From positions 1 to 64,000 of the forward strand of contig NZ_PJCF01000006.1 of NCBI RefSeq assembly GCF_002835935.1: 64,000 nucleotides of DNA, read 5' to 3'. Positions 26,086-35,924 of the stretch are shown here, piece by piece. Numbering within the stretch: the first letter of the stretch is position 1; each line of letters begins with the position of its first letter. Below the pieces are notes generated by a model. That model was not told the DNA's origin and searched no databases. It was given only the letters and a program-made list of their open reading frames with translations. The DNA is from Paraglaciecola sp. MB-3u-78. GTDB lineage: Bacteria; Pseudomonadota; Gammaproteobacteria; Enterobacterales; Alteromonadaceae. A program made the position numbers and the translations under genes.

Positions 26086-27264
26086 GTGTTAAAAACCTTT
26101 GATATAGACGACGTTGAAGAAGGAATGTTCGTTGACTCTATAGCAAAACAACAAGGCAAATTTAAGATCACCAGTCGTGGTAGGGTCACCTCTTTTGCCG
26201 TTATAAAACAATTAAAACAGAAAGGGATTTTGGCTGTTGTGGTTGATATGAGCAAACAAATCAAGGCAGACGTTGTTGAACTAGAAGAACCTGCCCTCAT
26301 CCCTGAACTACCTGAAGAAGTGTCCTTTGAAGCAGAACTTGGAGTGGCGAGCAAACTTCACCTAAAAGGTAAACACTTACAAAAAACAATGTTAGAGAGT
26401 ATAAGTAAAAATTTACCCATCGACATTACCATCCCAGAAGCATTCACCAAAAATCTTGTATCCTCGATTGATCGCAATCCTAATGCCTTGATGTGCCTGA
26501 CAAAAATACGAGAAAAAGACACCTATCTTTTAGAACATTCGTTAAATGTGGCTATTTTGTTAGCCAACTTTGGTACTTATATAGACTTGGATGAAGAACA
26601 AATACAAGAATTGGCGCTGTCAGGTTTTCTTCATGACTTAGGGAAAATTAAAATTCCTGAAGAAATATTGCATAAACCTGGTTTTTTGACTGATCAAGAA
26701 ATGACGGTTATGAAAGATCACGTGTATTACGGCACCAAAGTACTCATTGAAATGGGGATTCCCAATTCAATTGTTAAAACAATAGGCCAACATCACGAGA
26801 GGCTCGATGGTTATAGTTATCCAGAAGGTTTGCGAGGTGATGAGATTACTCACTTTGGTCGAATGATTGCAATAGTTGATACTTATGATGCGATAACGGC
26901 CGACAGATGTTACAAAGTTGGGAGGTCGTCTAGGAAAGCACTACAAATTTTGTTGCAAGATGCGCCTGAAAAGTATGATGAAGTGTTAGTAACACAATTT
27001 GTGCAATGTATCGGAATTTTCCCCGCGGGCAGTTTAGTCAAATTAAACAACCAAAAAATTGCCATGGTGCTCAGGCAAAACCCAGTACATGCCACTAAAC
27101 CCGTTGTGAAAGTGTTTTATTCAGTTCGAGGCGGTCATTATTTGGAGCCCAAGGAATTGGACTTAGCTGCGGCTAGTAATGGCGTAAAAATTGTTGATGC
27201 TGTGATCGCAAGCGACTTAAAGCTCGATTTCAATAAGTACTTTAATGAATCAATCGTCGTCTAA
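26086..27264 (+). CDS. DUF3391 / HD-GYP-domain protein, probable cyclic-di-GMP phosphodiesterase
   Basis: A 392-residue cytoplasmic protein with an N-terminal DUF3391 region (about 1-110) and an HD-GYP domain (about 140-320). Metal-site residues are visible: H151, the HD pair at 183-184 in FLHDLGKIKIP, H212, and HH at 236-237. The signature reads HHERLDGYSYPEGL, so the Gly of GYP is Ser here; the following Tyr-Pro is kept. The family hydrolyses the second messenger cyclic di-GMP. The start is a GTG after a GAGAT site. The 92-base gap after the ATL gene leaves cotranscription possible. Next to a Wzz-like protein, a role in switching surface polysaccharide is an attractive inference only. Confidence 0.9.
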   Translation: MLKTFDIDDVEEGMFVDSIAKQQGKFKITSRGRVTSFAVIKQLKQKGILAVVVDMSKQIKADVVELEEPALIPELPEEVSFEAELGVASKLHLKGKHLQKTMLESISKNLPIDITIPEAFTKNLVSSIDRNPNALMCLTKIREKDTYLLEHSLNVAILLANFGTYIDLDEEQIQELALSGFLHDLGKIKIPEEILHKPGFLTDQEMTVMKDHVYYGTKVLIEMGIPNSIVKTIGQHHERLDGYSYPEGLRGDEITHFGRMIAIVDTYDAITADRCYKVGRSSRKALQILLQDAPEKYDEVLVTQFVQCIGIFPAGSLVKLNNQKIAMVLRQNPVHATKPVVKVFYSVRGGHYLEPKELDLAAASNGVKIVDAVIASDLKLDFNKYFNESIVV

Positions 27265-27294
27265 ATCAAGCAACTTTAAGTTTCGAAACGCATT

Positions 27295-27477
27295 TTAACT
27301 ATTCTTCACTTCTTTTAATATGATCCGCAGTTGGTCAGTAGTGACATCAGAAGGGCACATGCCTTTATGGACCAATTCTTCACGAATACATTCAGGATCA
27401 TTAGTCGAAAAACGAGAACTGTTTTTTTGGACATAACGGGTTAGTTTTTGCTGCAATTTTCGAGTTAAACAAGACAT
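27295..27477 (-). CDS. Small hypothetical protein
   Basis: A 60-residue, basic, Cys-poor frame beginning MSCLTRKLQQKLTRYVQKN and ending LRIILKEVKNS. It has an ATG start with only a weak GAGAT-like ribosome site. The composition (balanced charged and aliphatic residues, helical pattern) looks protein-like, but I recognise no family. It converges on the HD-GYP gene. Confidence 0.4.
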   Translation of the reverse strand: MSCLTRKLQQKLTRYVQKNSSRFSTNDPECIREELVHKGMCPSDVTTDQLRIILKEVKNS

Positions 27478-28220
27478 CTGTACATCTCAACCAGTAATAC
27501 ATTAAAATTACCCCAACACAAATTGCGGTGGGCTTGCTAATATAAGTAATATGCATAACGCATTTATGTATAGGCACTTTAGAACATATACAAAAACTAA
27601 GCCAACAAACTTTTAATGATATAATTCAATAAGATAGATGAAGCTTAAAAAAATGCAATTTGGCACTTGTAAAAATAGTTGACAAAAAAGTGCCAATTAC
27701 TTTTGTGTCAAGGCAAGGTTGTCTGTAATTTTGAATTATGTTTTACGATGACAATAACCATTTTGGCACCAAAACGGGCAAAACGTTTCTATCAGTTCTC
27801 ATGCTTGCTGAATTCATATTCTCTATCTGGATAATTACATGAACCAAAGATGCATCAAAATTCAGTTTAGACTTAGTTCATATAGACGTTGCTCGAAACG
27901 CTACCGACGATTTCAATTTATTTCATGTGCGTTGTTAGAAAGGGGCAAAGGCTAACGGGATAGATTTTAAACGTAATCCCATGGTGTATACATCCCATAA
28001 AATATCTGTGCATAGTGAAAACTTAGCTAAATTAAGAAGCGATCAGCAATTGCATATTCTGGTGGGGCCGCCTATCAATAAACTTGCATCTGTTAAAGAC
28101 CAAGAAACAGCCTTAGTAACACACCATTGCGTCGGCTTGAATCAAGATAAAAGTATTTTGTTCCAAGGCTAGATTGAATTCGCCCCCTTATCCTATATTT
28201 TGAAAAAGCAGCTTGGTTTT
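27478..28220. other. Intergenic region without recognised gene
   Basis: About 740 AT-rich bases. One plus-strand frame at 27981-28172 (63 codons, MVYTSHKISVHSENL...) reads like protein and is preceded by further readable codons, so it could be a gene remnant. I recognise no family and do not call it. No strong terminator or RNA structure was seen. Confidence 0.4.
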
Positions 28221-29084
28221 CTACTCTATATTCGCGATCTGCTCACGCATCTGTTCAATCAAGACTTTCAATTCCACTGCAGATTGTGTGATATCGGTGT
28301 TGATAGATTTGGAGCCTAGGGTATTCGACTCGCGATTAAATTCTTGCATCATAAAATCAAGTCTGCGACCGACTGCGCCGCCTTTTTTGAGGATTTTTTG
28401 GGTTTCACTAATGTGAGATAACAAGCGGTCTAGCTCTTCGGCTACGTCTACTTTTTGTGCCAGCATCACCATTTCTTGTTCTACGCGGGCGGGGTCTAGC
28501 TCAATTTTGGCTTCTTCGAAACGCCCTAGGATTTTTTCACGTTGCCATTTGATCACGTCTGGCATGTGGGCTGTGACTTTTTCAACTTCGCCGCTAATGC
28601 CATCTAAACGTTGTTCTATCATCGCTTTGAGGTTGCTGCCTTCGGTGGCGCGTGAGGCAACAAAATCTGTCAGTGTTAAGTCAAATTCAGCCAGTACATC
28701 GGCTTGAATACCATCCATGTCAGTTTCTTCGGCAGAAATCACACCAGGCCAGCGTAATACATCAAGAGGGTTAACACCGGCAGATTGGCCATGTGATTGC
28801 ACCCAGTCCGCAGCCTTCATCACTTGTTTGGCTAAACTTTCGTTTAGGTTGAGGTTGCCTACTGCCGCATCGTTCGCTACAAAGCGTAATGAACATTCCA
28901 CTTTACCTCGTTGTAATTGTTTGCGAAAACGTTCACGTAACACGGGCTCCATGCTTTTAAATTGTTCAGGTAGACGGAAATAGGTTTCAAGAAATCGTTG
29001 GTTAACGGAGCGCACTTCCCACACGGCTTTGCCCCAATCGGCTTTAAGTTCGCGGCGGGCAAAAGCAGTCATACTGTAAATCAT
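28221..29084 (-). CDS. yicC: YicC-family endoribonuclease
   Basis: A 287-residue protein with the conserved start MIYSMTAFARRE, the YicC N-terminal domain and the C-terminal DUF1732 domain. Family blocks seen are FRLPEQFKSMEP, RGKVECSLR, DVAEELDRLLSHI, GRRLDFMMQEFNRESNTLGSK and a helical end. E. coli YicC is an endoribonuclease that acts on small RNAs such as RyhB. It is divergent from rph with 144 bases between, an arrangement conserved in many gammaproteobacteria. Confidence 0.95.
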   Translation of the reverse strand: MIYSMTAFARRELKADWGKAVWEVRSVNQRFLETYFRLPEQFKSMEPVLRERFRKQLQRGKVECSLRFVANDAAVGNLNLNESLAKQVMKAADWVQSHGQSAGVNPLDVLRWPGVISAEETDMDGIQADVLAEFDLTLTDFVASRATEGSNLKAMIEQRLDGISGEVEKVTAHMPDVIKWQREKILGRFEEAKIELDPARVEQEMVMLAQKVDVAEELDRLLSHISETQKILKKGGAVGRRLDFMMQEFNRESNTLGSKSINTDITQSAVELKVLIEQMREQIANIE

Positions 29085-29228
29085 TGAATTCTTCCTATGT
29101 CTTAGTTGCCTGCATTATACCTCTGTTGTGTCTTGGGGCGAGGACCTATGGCAATTAATTGCTTAAAACTTAAGATAATTTGCACGGAAGCCTTTATAAT
29201 TCTGCTCACTATTATTTAGGAGAGCATC

Positions 29229-29942
29229 ATGCGTCCAAGTGGAAGAACCGCCAGTCAAATTCGCCCCGTTACTATTACCCGCAATTTTACCTGCCATGCA
29301 GAAGGCTCAGTATTGATTGAGTTTGGTAACACTAAAGTGTTGTGTAATGCCTCAGTAACCGAAGGTGTGCCACGTTTTATGAAAGGCCAGGGTAAAGGCT
29401 GGGTGACGGCAGAATACAGTATGTTGCCAAGGGCCACGCATACTCGTTCTGATCGTGAAGCTGCTCGTGGTAAACAAGGTGGACGTACTCTTGAAATTCA
29501 ACGTTTAATCGCACGTTCATTGCGCGCAGCGGTTGATTTAAAATTATTGGGTGAAAACACTATTATAGTGGATTGCGATGTTATCCAAGCTGATGGTGGT
29601 ACACGTACCGCTTCGATTACGGGTGCTTGCGTGGCTTTGGCCGATGCACTTAGTTGGATGCGTGCTAAAGGCATTCTCAAAACAAATCCAATCAAACATA
29701 TGATTGCCGCTTTGTCTGTCGGTGTTTATAAAGGTATCGCTATTGCCGATTTAGAATATCTTGAAGATTCTGATGCTGAAACTGACATGAACGTAGTGAT
29801 GACAGATACCGGTAAATTTATCGAAGTGCAAGGTACTGCTGAGGGCGAACCTTTTGATTTTAACGAGCTAAATGAAATGTTGGAATTGGCGAAAAATGGT
29901 ATTCGTGAATTGTTCGACGAGCAAAAATTGGCTTTGAACTAG
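29229..29942 (+). CDS. rph: Ribonuclease PH
   Basis: A 237-residue phosphorolytic 3'-5' exoribonuclease that trims tRNA 3' ends using inorganic phosphate. The protein follows the family throughout: [45 protein letters not shown], the phosphate-binding Arg-rich [11 protein letters not shown] and [18 protein letters not shown]. The DTD-type motif is in [14 protein letters not shown]. The ATG is preceded by an AGGAG site. It is nine bases upstream of pyrE, the classical rph-pyrE operon, and it looks intact, unlike the frameshifted K-12 gene. Confidence 0.97.
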   Translation: MRPSGRTASQIRPVTITRNFTCHAEGSVLIEFGNTKVLCNASVTEGVPRFMKGQGKGWVTAEYSMLPRATHTRSDREAARGKQGGRTLEIQRLIARSLRAAVDLKLLGENTIIVDCDVIQADGGTRTASITGACVALADALSWMRAKGILKTNPIKHMIAALSVGVYKGIAIADLEYLEDSDAETDMNVVMTDTGKFIEVQGTAEGEPFDFNELNEMLELAKNGIRELFDEQKLALN

Positions 29943-29951
29943 GACGTTAAA

Positions 29952-30593
29952 ATGCAAGATTATCAACGCAATTTTATTGAGTTTGCCTTAGCTCGCAATG
30001 TATTGAAATTTGGTCAGTTTACCCTTAAATCAGGTCGAATTAGCCCCTATTTTTTTAACGCGGGTTTATTCAATACGGGTGGCGACTTGGCCAAACTTGG
30101 ACAGTTTTACGCGCAAACGTTGCAAACATCAGGTATTGATTATGATGTATTATTTGGCCCTGCGTACAAAGGCATTCCTATCGCCACTACCACTGCTGTG
30201 GCGTTAGCAGATAAACATAACGTAGATAAGCCTTATTGTTTTAACCGCAAAGAAGTGAAAGCCCATGGCGAAGGTGGCAATCTAGTCGGTAGTCCTCTTG
30301 CAGGTAAAATTATGCTGGTGGATGACGTGATCACCGCCGGTACGGCTATTCGTGAGTCTATGCAGTTGATTGCAGCGAATAATGCTCAACTCGCAGGTGT
30401 GTTGATTGCTCTAGATAGGCAAGAAAAAGGTCAAGGTGAGCTGTCGGCCATTCAAGAAGTTGAGCGTGATTTTGATACTAAAGTGGTTTCTATTGTTAGT
30501 TTGGCTGATTTGGTTGATTATTTGAGTGACAAAGCAGACATGGCTGAGCACTTAGCTAATATCAAACAATATCGTTTGGATTACGGGATCTAG
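29952..30593 (+). CDS. pyrE: Orotate phosphoribosyltransferase
   Basis: A 213-residue enzyme that joins orotate to PRPP to make OMP, the fifth step of pyrimidine synthesis. Clear features are [21 protein letters not shown] near the N-terminus, [10 protein letters not shown], the flexible loop [10 protein letters not shown], and the PRPP motif [10 protein letters not shown] (about 123-132). It is full length and lies directly behind rph with a short gap, so is probably cotranscribed; tusA follows it by seven bases. Confidence 0.97.
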   Translation: MQDYQRNFIEFALARNVLKFGQFTLKSGRISPYFFNAGLFNTGGDLAKLGQFYAQTLQTSGIDYDVLFGPAYKGIPIATTTAVALADKHNVDKPYCFNRKEVKAHGEGGNLVGSPLAGKIMLVDDVITAGTAIRESMQLIAANNAQLAGVLIALDRQEKGQGELSAIQEVERDFDTKVVSIVSLADLVDYLSDKADMAEHLANIKQYRLDYGI

Positions 30594-30600
30594 TTAGCAC

Positions 30601-30852
30601 GTGAAAGATTTATCACCATACGAATCTGCTGACTATCAATTAGATGCTTTAGGTTTGCGATGTCCAGAGCCAGTGATGATGGTGCGCTTAAAAATTCGTG
30701 AGATGCAAATCGGCGAAACTTTGGCCGTGACCGCCGACGATCACTCGACTACTCGCGATATCCCCAGCTTTTGCCGATTTATGGAGCATGAGTTGCTGGA
30801 TTTTCAGAGCGTCAAATCGCCTTATCAATATGTGATCAAAAAAGGTCGCTGA
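30601..30852 (+). CDS. tusA: Sulfur carrier protein TusA
   Basis: An 83-residue TusA/SirA-fold protein. TusA accepts persulfide sulfur from IscS and passes it to TusBCD for tRNA thiouridine and other sulfur pathways. The active-site block [19 protein letters not shown] contains the conserved CPxP with the carrier Cys near residue 21. [22 protein letters not shown] is also family-like. It starts with GTG seven bases after pyrE, suggesting cotranscription. Its stop lies inside a hairpin that serves as a terminator for the opposite strand. A second YedF-type carrier role cannot be excluded. Confidence 0.88.
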   Translation: MKDLSPYESADYQLDALGLRCPEPVMMVRLKIREMQIGETLAVTADDHSTTRDIPSFCRFMEHELLDFQSVKSPYQYVIKKGR

Positions 30853-30865
30853 CTTAGCGACCTTT
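30838..30865 (-). terminator. Intrinsic terminator overlapping the tusA stop codon
   Basis: The stem AAAGGTCGC (30841-30849) / GCGACCTTT (30857-30865) is followed, on the minus strand, by a T-run (complement of the A-run from 30838). It would end transcription of the methyltransferase gene; on the plus strand it has no T-run. Confidence 0.75.
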
Positions 30866-30888
30866 GAACTTAATCTATTTCGAATTGT

Positions 30889-31641
30889 TTAATTGGGTTT
30901 GCGGAACTTCATGGTCCAGCGATCTGTATTACCTGAGACAGATTTAACCCCTACTTCGTAACGTAATTCGTCATCAGCACGGTAATGTAGGTCGGTATAA
31001 TCAACAAATTCAAAGCCTGCTTCTTGGATTTCTTTGATCGCAAGTACCGGATCAATACGGCGACGGTTAGCTGGAGTTTGCTCTTCCATATGGCGGGCTG
31101 TGTGATCTACTACGGCATAAACACCACCTGGCTTCAGCGCTTCAAAAGCTAACTTATTCATATTGCGGCGGCCTTCTTCACCAAAGTTATGGTAGTTACG
31201 AAACGTCAACACCATATCAAGATCTTTTACTCCAAGAGAATCTGCTTCTAAAGAATAAAAGCGCTCACCATCTTTACGATAAAGTTTAGCGTCTTGTGCA
31301 ACGATTTTTATTTTTTCGAAACCAGACTCTTTAATTAATGTTTCAATACGCCCTGTACCAATAGCAGCATAATATTCACCTTTATCACTGACTACGGGTG
31401 CTAAGATTTTGGTATACCAGCCGCCGCCAGGAATAAGCTCGATAATTTTCATATCGTCCCGTAAATCAAAAAACTCCAATGTTTGTAGTGCTTTACGGTT
31501 TCTGTCTCGGTCGGTTTCAGCTTCGGTTCTGATTTCAGCGTTTAGCGCCGATTTGATTTTTTCTGCTGTAGCATCAAAGCTATCTGCCGCTATTGAGTTG
31601 ACACTCGCAGCTAGTAGCAATAGGGATAGAAATTTTTTCAC
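30889..31641 (-). CDS. Exported class I SAM-dependent methyltransferase-like protein
   Basis: A 250-residue protein with a typical signal peptide (MKKFLSLLLLAASVNSIAA, cleavage near residue 19). A Rossmann methyltransferase fold follows: motif I KIIELIPGGGWYTKILAP (about 65-82), DMVLTFRNYHNF and ALKPGGVYAVVDH. Such proteins are annotated as methyltransferases in related marine bacteria, but their location outside the cytoplasm, where SAM is not expected, leaves the real activity unclear. It has a terminator behind it. The upstream amidohydrolase gene lies 91 bases away on the same strand. Confidence 0.8.
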   Translation of the reverse strand: MKKFLSLLLLAASVNSIAADSFDATAEKIKSALNAEIRTEAETDRDRNRKALQTLEFFDLRDDMKIIELIPGGGWYTKILAPVVSDKGEYYAAIGTGRIETLIKESGFEKIKIVAQDAKLYRKDGERFYSLEADSLGVKDLDMVLTFRNYHNFGEEGRRNMNKLAFEALKPGGVYAVVDHTARHMEEQTPANRRRIDPVLAIKEIQEAGFEFVDYTDLHYRADDELRYEVGVKSVSGNTDRWTMKFRKPN

Positions 31642-31732
31642 AGGTATATATCTCCACTTATAGTTTTAAAATTGTGAAAGTCACTTGTTTTAACTCGATA
31701 AAAGACCGTTGTAATAAGGTTTTAGTTTCACC

Positions 31733-33052
31733 CTACTGATGTTTGTAAATTACACCGTCTTTCATCACAAATTGAACCTCTTTTAATAGTGATATTTGCT
31801 TTAAAGGATCACCTTTTACCGCAACTAAATCCGCCAGTTTACCTACTTCTATGGTACCAACTGTGTCGCTTATCTTGAGCAAGTCTGCTGCACTTTGAGT
31901 GGCACTGCGTATTGCTTCAATGGGCTTCATGCCAGCTTCAACCATTAATACAAACTCTAAGGCATTGTCACCGTGAGCCGAAACGCCAGAGTCGGTACCA
32001 AAGGCAATTTTGATACCTGCTTTATAGGCCTTGGCAAAAGTCTGTTGAATAAGTGGCCCAATAGCGGCTGCTTTAGGTCTAACAAGTTCTGGAAAAAAGC
32101 CATCAATCTTGGCTTTCTCTGCCACCCAGTTACCGGCCATAATGGTTGGCACATAATACGTGCCATATTTTTTCATTTGTTTAAACACCTCTTCATCCAT
32201 ATAGGTGCCGTGTTCAATAGATGTCACACCTGCTTTAATCGCGCGCAACATGCCTTCTTTGCCGTGAGCATGCACTGCGACTGTCATAGCATAATCTTTT
32301 GCCGTTTCAACAATGGCATTTAATTCATCATCCATAAACTGTGGATTTTGACCACTTTTAGCCACACTTAAAACGCCGCCCGTAGCTGTGATTTTAATTA
32401 GGTCTGCTCCATCTTTATAACGTTGGCGAACTGCCTTGCGCGCTTCGGCTACGCCATTTATTACGCCGTCGATAGGCCCAGGATCGCCCATAATTAATTT
32501 ACTGCGACCATTGGTTGGGTCGGCGTGGCCGCCGGTTGTGGCTATTGATTTTGCGGCGGTGTAAATCCGTGGACCTTTTACCATGCCATTATTGATCGCG
32601 TTTCTCAGAGCAACTGTTTCGTTGTGACTATCACCTAAATTTCGAACTGTTGTAAAACCTGCCATCAAGGTTTTTTCAGCGTACATCACGCCTTTAATGG
32701 CATAGTCTGCTTCGTTCAGAGTAAAGCCTTCCATGTAGCTTGCTGGGCCGTTATGTTGGCTAGATATATGGGTATGCATATCCATAAATCCTGGCATCAA
32801 GGTATAGTCTGATAAATCAATGACGGTATCTTCGCTACTGCCCTCAGTAAATCCTTTGTTTATAGCTGTTATTTTATTATCGGTGATAATTACCGTCGCG
32901 TTTTGTATCACTTTATCTGAGGTGCCATCGATTAGACTACCTGCATGGATAATTGTGACCGGTACTACGGTGGCGGCTATGACGGTACTAGCGATAAAAG
33001 GTTGGGCTAATGTTGCCAAAACTAAGGTGGATTTTAAGATACTGTTTTTCAT
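31733..33052 (-). CDS. Exported amidohydrolase (Xaa-Pro dipeptidase / imidazolonepropionase-like)
   Basis: A 439-residue secreted metal-dependent hydrolase. After a signal peptide (to about STVIAA), the amidohydrolase motifs appear in order: [10 protein letters not shown] (first His pair), a Lys in [28 protein letters not shown] and the final Asp in [11 protein letters not shown]. It ends in [19 protein letters not shown], the usual closing strand. This subgroup contains secreted prolidase-like enzymes that cleave modified dipeptides; the substrate here is inferred only. It is 14 bases downstream of the DUF1285 gene and probably shares its transcript. Confidence 0.88.
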   Translation of the reverse strand: MKNSILKSTLVLATLAQPFIASTVIAATVVPVTIIHAGSLIDGTSDKVIQNATVIITDNKITAINKGFTEGSSEDTVIDLSDYTLMPGFMDMHTHISSQHNGPASYMEGFTLNEADYAIKGVMYAEKTLMAGFTTVRNLGDSHNETVALRNAINNGMVKGPRIYTAAKSIATTGGHADPTNGRSKLIMGDPGPIDGVINGVAEARKAVRQRYKDGADLIKITATGGVLSVAKSGQNPQFMDDELNAIVETAKDYAMTVAVHAHGKEGMLRAIKAGVTSIEHGTYMDEEVFKQMKKYGTYYVPTIMAGNWVAEKAKIDGFFPELVRPKAAAIGPLIQQTFAKAYKAGIKIAFGTDSGVSAHGDNALEFVLMVEAGMKPIEAIRSATQSAADLLKISDTVGTIEVGKLADLVAVKGDPLKQISLLKEVQFVMKDGVIYKHQ

Positions 33053-33066
33053 ATTAAAACGTCCTG

Positions 33067-33624
33067 TTATAACTCGCCAAGGCTAAAGCGGTAGTCACCA
33101 CTTTCAAGCATGAGATGGCGCTTACCCTCTAACTCTTGCTCTTCTCCATGATCTACTGCTAACTCTGCGAGTTGGTAAAATACATTTTGATGTAAACGTG
33201 CCCATAAGTTTCTGCGAACTAAAGCGTAAGGTAGCAATGCACCTGTTTTTTTGTCTGCAAATATTTGTATGGGATTTTCTGAACTAACAATTAAATCTTG
33301 GCCTGTATTGGTTGTAAGTGCCAACTTACTACCTTGTTTCTGCCATTGCGTAATGATAAAAGGTACGTCTTCTACTTGAATGCCTACCTTTTCGACAGGT
33401 GTGACTAAGAAGTAATGATCGTCTTCACGTTTTAAAACACTGGAAAAAAGCTTAACTAAGGGTTTACGGCCAATAGGTGTGCCCATGTAAAACCAGCTTC
33501 CGTCATGTTTTATTTGTATATCTATGTCACCACAAAATTCAGGATCCCACTTATCAACTGGCGGCAATGCCGCGTTTTGTGAACTGATTTGTTTTTGAAA
33601 TGCACCTAAGTCGAAGGTTGTCAT
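33067..33624 (-). CDS. DUF1285 domain protein
   Basis: A 185-residue cytoplasmic protein matching the DUF1285 family: [54 protein letters not shown] and [16 protein letters not shown]. No function is established. Its ATG overlaps the DUF3014 stop by one base (TAATG), so the two are translationally coupled; this pairing of DUF3014 and DUF1285 is common in Alteromonadales. Confidence 0.88.
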   Translation of the reverse strand: MTTFDLGAFQKQISSQNAALPPVDKWDPEFCGDIDIQIKHDGSWFYMGTPIGRKPLVKLFSSVLKREDDHYFLVTPVEKVGIQVEDVPFIITQWQKQGSKLALTTNTGQDLIVSSENPIQIFADKKTGALLPYALVRRNLWARLHQNVFYQLAELAVDHGEEQELEGKRHLMLESGDYRFSLGEL

Positions 33625-34433
33625 TACAGTGTTTCTTTTATCTCACGTAATTTAGCTTTGATACGGCGCATGTTTTCAGGCCCTGTGCGTAACAATTGTT
33701 TTTGTGGAGCGGGTAAAGACTCAAGTTGCCTATCTGCAAACTTATACATGACGCTATCGGTAAATACTTCAACAGGGAAAGGCACTTCAGGGGTATCTAG
33801 CAATACATCAATTGCTTCTTCAAGTTTCTCGTCAAAACTGTCAGATGGATTACCTATTTCAGAATATATTTTTTCAATAGCGGGTTTGTATTCTTGATAT
33901 AGCTGCAATAATGATTCTATTTCAAGGGACTCAAATATATCTACGTAAGGGGCATAACGTTTATAACTAGCAGGATCTATCCATTCTTTATCGGCTTGTC
34001 TGTAGGTGCGAAATAGCTGTTCTGGCTGAACTAATACTCTATTGTTATCCGCTAAATTCTCCTCAGCTAAGGTATTGGTCATGATTACAAAGCGCTCTAG
34101 TAGTGCTTCATTAATCAGTAAACGTGCGAATTCATCGTAGTCCGATAACGCTAATAATTTAGTTTTTACTGTGCCATCACTTACATCTAATGGCAGCGGT
34201 TCGGGGATAATTTCGGGTTCAGGTTTTTCTGCTACTGGTTCAGGAATAAGAATAGTCGGCGGTTCTTCAATAATAGGTTCGACTGTCGGCTCGATAGCAG
34301 GAGGAACAGGTGCTACTATGACAGGTTCAGGCTCAGGTTCGCGGGGCCAAAGTACAACTGCCAAAACAATAGCCAATACAATTGCACCTATAGTGAAATG
34401 TGGTACTAACGATTTTTTCGATTCTTCACTCAT
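33624..34433 (-). CDS. DUF3014 domain membrane protein
   Basis: A 269-residue protein with one N-terminal transmembrane helix (about 12-30, IGAIVLAIVLAVVLW), a Pro/Glu-rich spacer of about 50 residues, and a DUF3014 domain. That domain has YDEFARLLINEALLERFVI, YRQADKEWIDPASYKRY and LLRTGPENMRRIKAKLREI. I place the start at the ATG at 34433, directly before the helix, though the frame is open to 34553. Function is unknown; it is coupled to DUF1285. Confidence 0.87.
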   Translation of the reverse strand: MSEESKKSLVPHFTIGAIVLAIVLAVVLWPREPEPEPVIVAPVPPAIEPTVEPIIEEPPTILIPEPVAEKPEPEIIPEPLPLDVSDGTVKTKLLALSDYDEFARLLINEALLERFVIMTNTLAEENLADNNRVLVQPEQLFRTYRQADKEWIDPASYKRYAPYVDIFESLEIESLLQLYQEYKPAIEKIYSEIGNPSDSFDEKLEEAIDVLLDTPEVPFPVEVFTDSVMYKFADRQLESLPAPQKQLLRTGPENMRRIKAKLREIKETL

Positions 34434-34610
34434 GATTTCCCCGTTATGCGTACTTCTGTAATTAACAAGACAATTTAGCCTACTTAAAATTCCATCTAAA
34501 TGATATGTGTAGATTGAAAATACTGTAATTGTATTCTTATCTGGACTGACCATTAAGAGGCAATTAGACTAACCATGTGACTTACCTTCTTTAAGACGAG
34601 TTGGATCAGT

Positions 34611-35843
34611 ATGAATCTTATTTTATATGCAGTGCCGATTTTTTTCCTATTAATTTTTATCGAGTTATTCTTAGAAAAAAATAAAGGGACTGACTATTAT
34701 CGTGTTAACGACAGTATTAATAGCTTAACTGCTGGTGTGTTGAGCAGAATGACTGGCATTGTTAAGCAGTTATTCCCTCTGACTATTTACATTGTGGCTT
34801 ATGAGCATCTGGCCTTGTTTCAAATGGAATCGAGTTGGTGGATGTGGGTGACTGCGTTTGTGCTTTATGATTTTTGCTACTACTGGAATCACCGCTTGGG
34901 CCACGAGATGAACATCTTATGGGCTGCTCATGTGGTACACCATTCAAGTGAAGAATATAATTTAACGACAGCATTACGACAAAGTGGCAGTAGCTTTTTC
35001 AGTTGGATTTTTTACTTACCCATGGCGATATTGGGTTTTGAACCCCTGGTATTAATTACTGTAGGCTCGTTAAATCTCATCTATCAATTTTGGGTACACA
35101 CTCGGCATATTCCTAAGTTGGGCTGGTATGAATGGGTGTTTGTGACGCCTTCAAATCACCGGGTACATCATGCGCAAAATCAAATCTATATAGATCGAAA
35201 TTATGGTGGTGTGTTTATTATTTGGGATCGGCTGTTTGGTTCTTTCCAAGAAGAATTAGAAGCAGAAAAGCCCATTTATGGTATCCGAAAAGCATTAAAA
35301 AGCTGGAATCCGCTTTGGGCCAATGTACATGTTTATGCGCAATTAGGTAAAGACTGTTGGCATGCAAAACGTTGGCAAGACAAGCTACTTATTTGGTTCA
35401 AACGCACAGGTTGGCGACCCGCAGATGTAGAACAAAATTATCCTTTGAGTAAGGTTGATCTTACACAATTTAGGAAATTTGATGTTCCGCTGTCGCTAAT
35501 CAACAAATGGTATAGCCTGATACAGTATTCATTGTTGGTCTTTGTTGGTTTGTTACTAATAATGAACGTTTCAGCTTTTACTCTAACAGAGCAAGTTTTG
35601 GTGGTACTGTTTGTACTTTATGGCAGCATTTCTGCTGGTTTGGTTTTGGAAAACAACCCCCTGGCTATTTATTTAGAATGGATAAAATACTCTCTCATTA
35701 TGGTATCGCTAATGATTTATACGTTACCGCTATGGATTGAATGGACATTAGGGGTAAGCATATTGATTAACGGCACATTGTTGTTATGTAAAAAGGCTGA
35801 CATTATTACTACAACCGTACCAATGGTAGAGGCTAATAATTGA
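34611..35843 (+). CDS. Sterol desaturase / fatty acid hydroxylase family protein
   Basis: A 410-residue membrane di-iron protein. Hydrophobic helices surround the histidine clusters HRLGHE (H94, H98), HVVHH (107-111), HTRH and HRVHH, the metal ligands of this hydroxylase/desaturase family. Family members hydroxylate or cleave lipids such as alkylglycerols, sterols and carotenoids. Several further helices fill the C-terminal third, as in AGMO-like proteins. The lipid substrate is unknown. The gene is divergent from the DUF3014 gene. Confidence 0.88.
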   Translation: MNLILYAVPIFFLLIFIELFLEKNKGTDYYRVNDSINSLTAGVLSRMTGIVKQLFPLTIYIVAYEHLALFQMESSWWMWVTAFVLYDFCYYWNHRLGHEMNILWAAHVVHHSSEEYNLTTALRQSGSSFFSWIFYLPMAILGFEPLVLITVGSLNLIYQFWVHTRHIPKLGWYEWVFVTPSNHRVHHAQNQIYIDRNYGGVFIIWDRLFGSFQEELEAEKPIYGIRKALKSWNPLWANVHVYAQLGKDCWHAKRWQDKLLIWFKRTGWRPADVEQNYPLSKVDLTQFRKFDVPLSLINKWYSLIQYSLLVFVGLLLIMNVSAFTLTEQVLVVLFVLYGSISAGLVLENNPLAIYLEWIKYSLIMVSLMIYTLPLWIEWTLGVSILINGTLLLCKKADIITTTVPMVEANN

Positions 35844-35924
35844 AACCATTATTATGTCGTGTTGGGTTTATGCGCATATGCACACCCTATTAATAGTCAA
35901 AACATCAATAAGAAGAATACTAAA

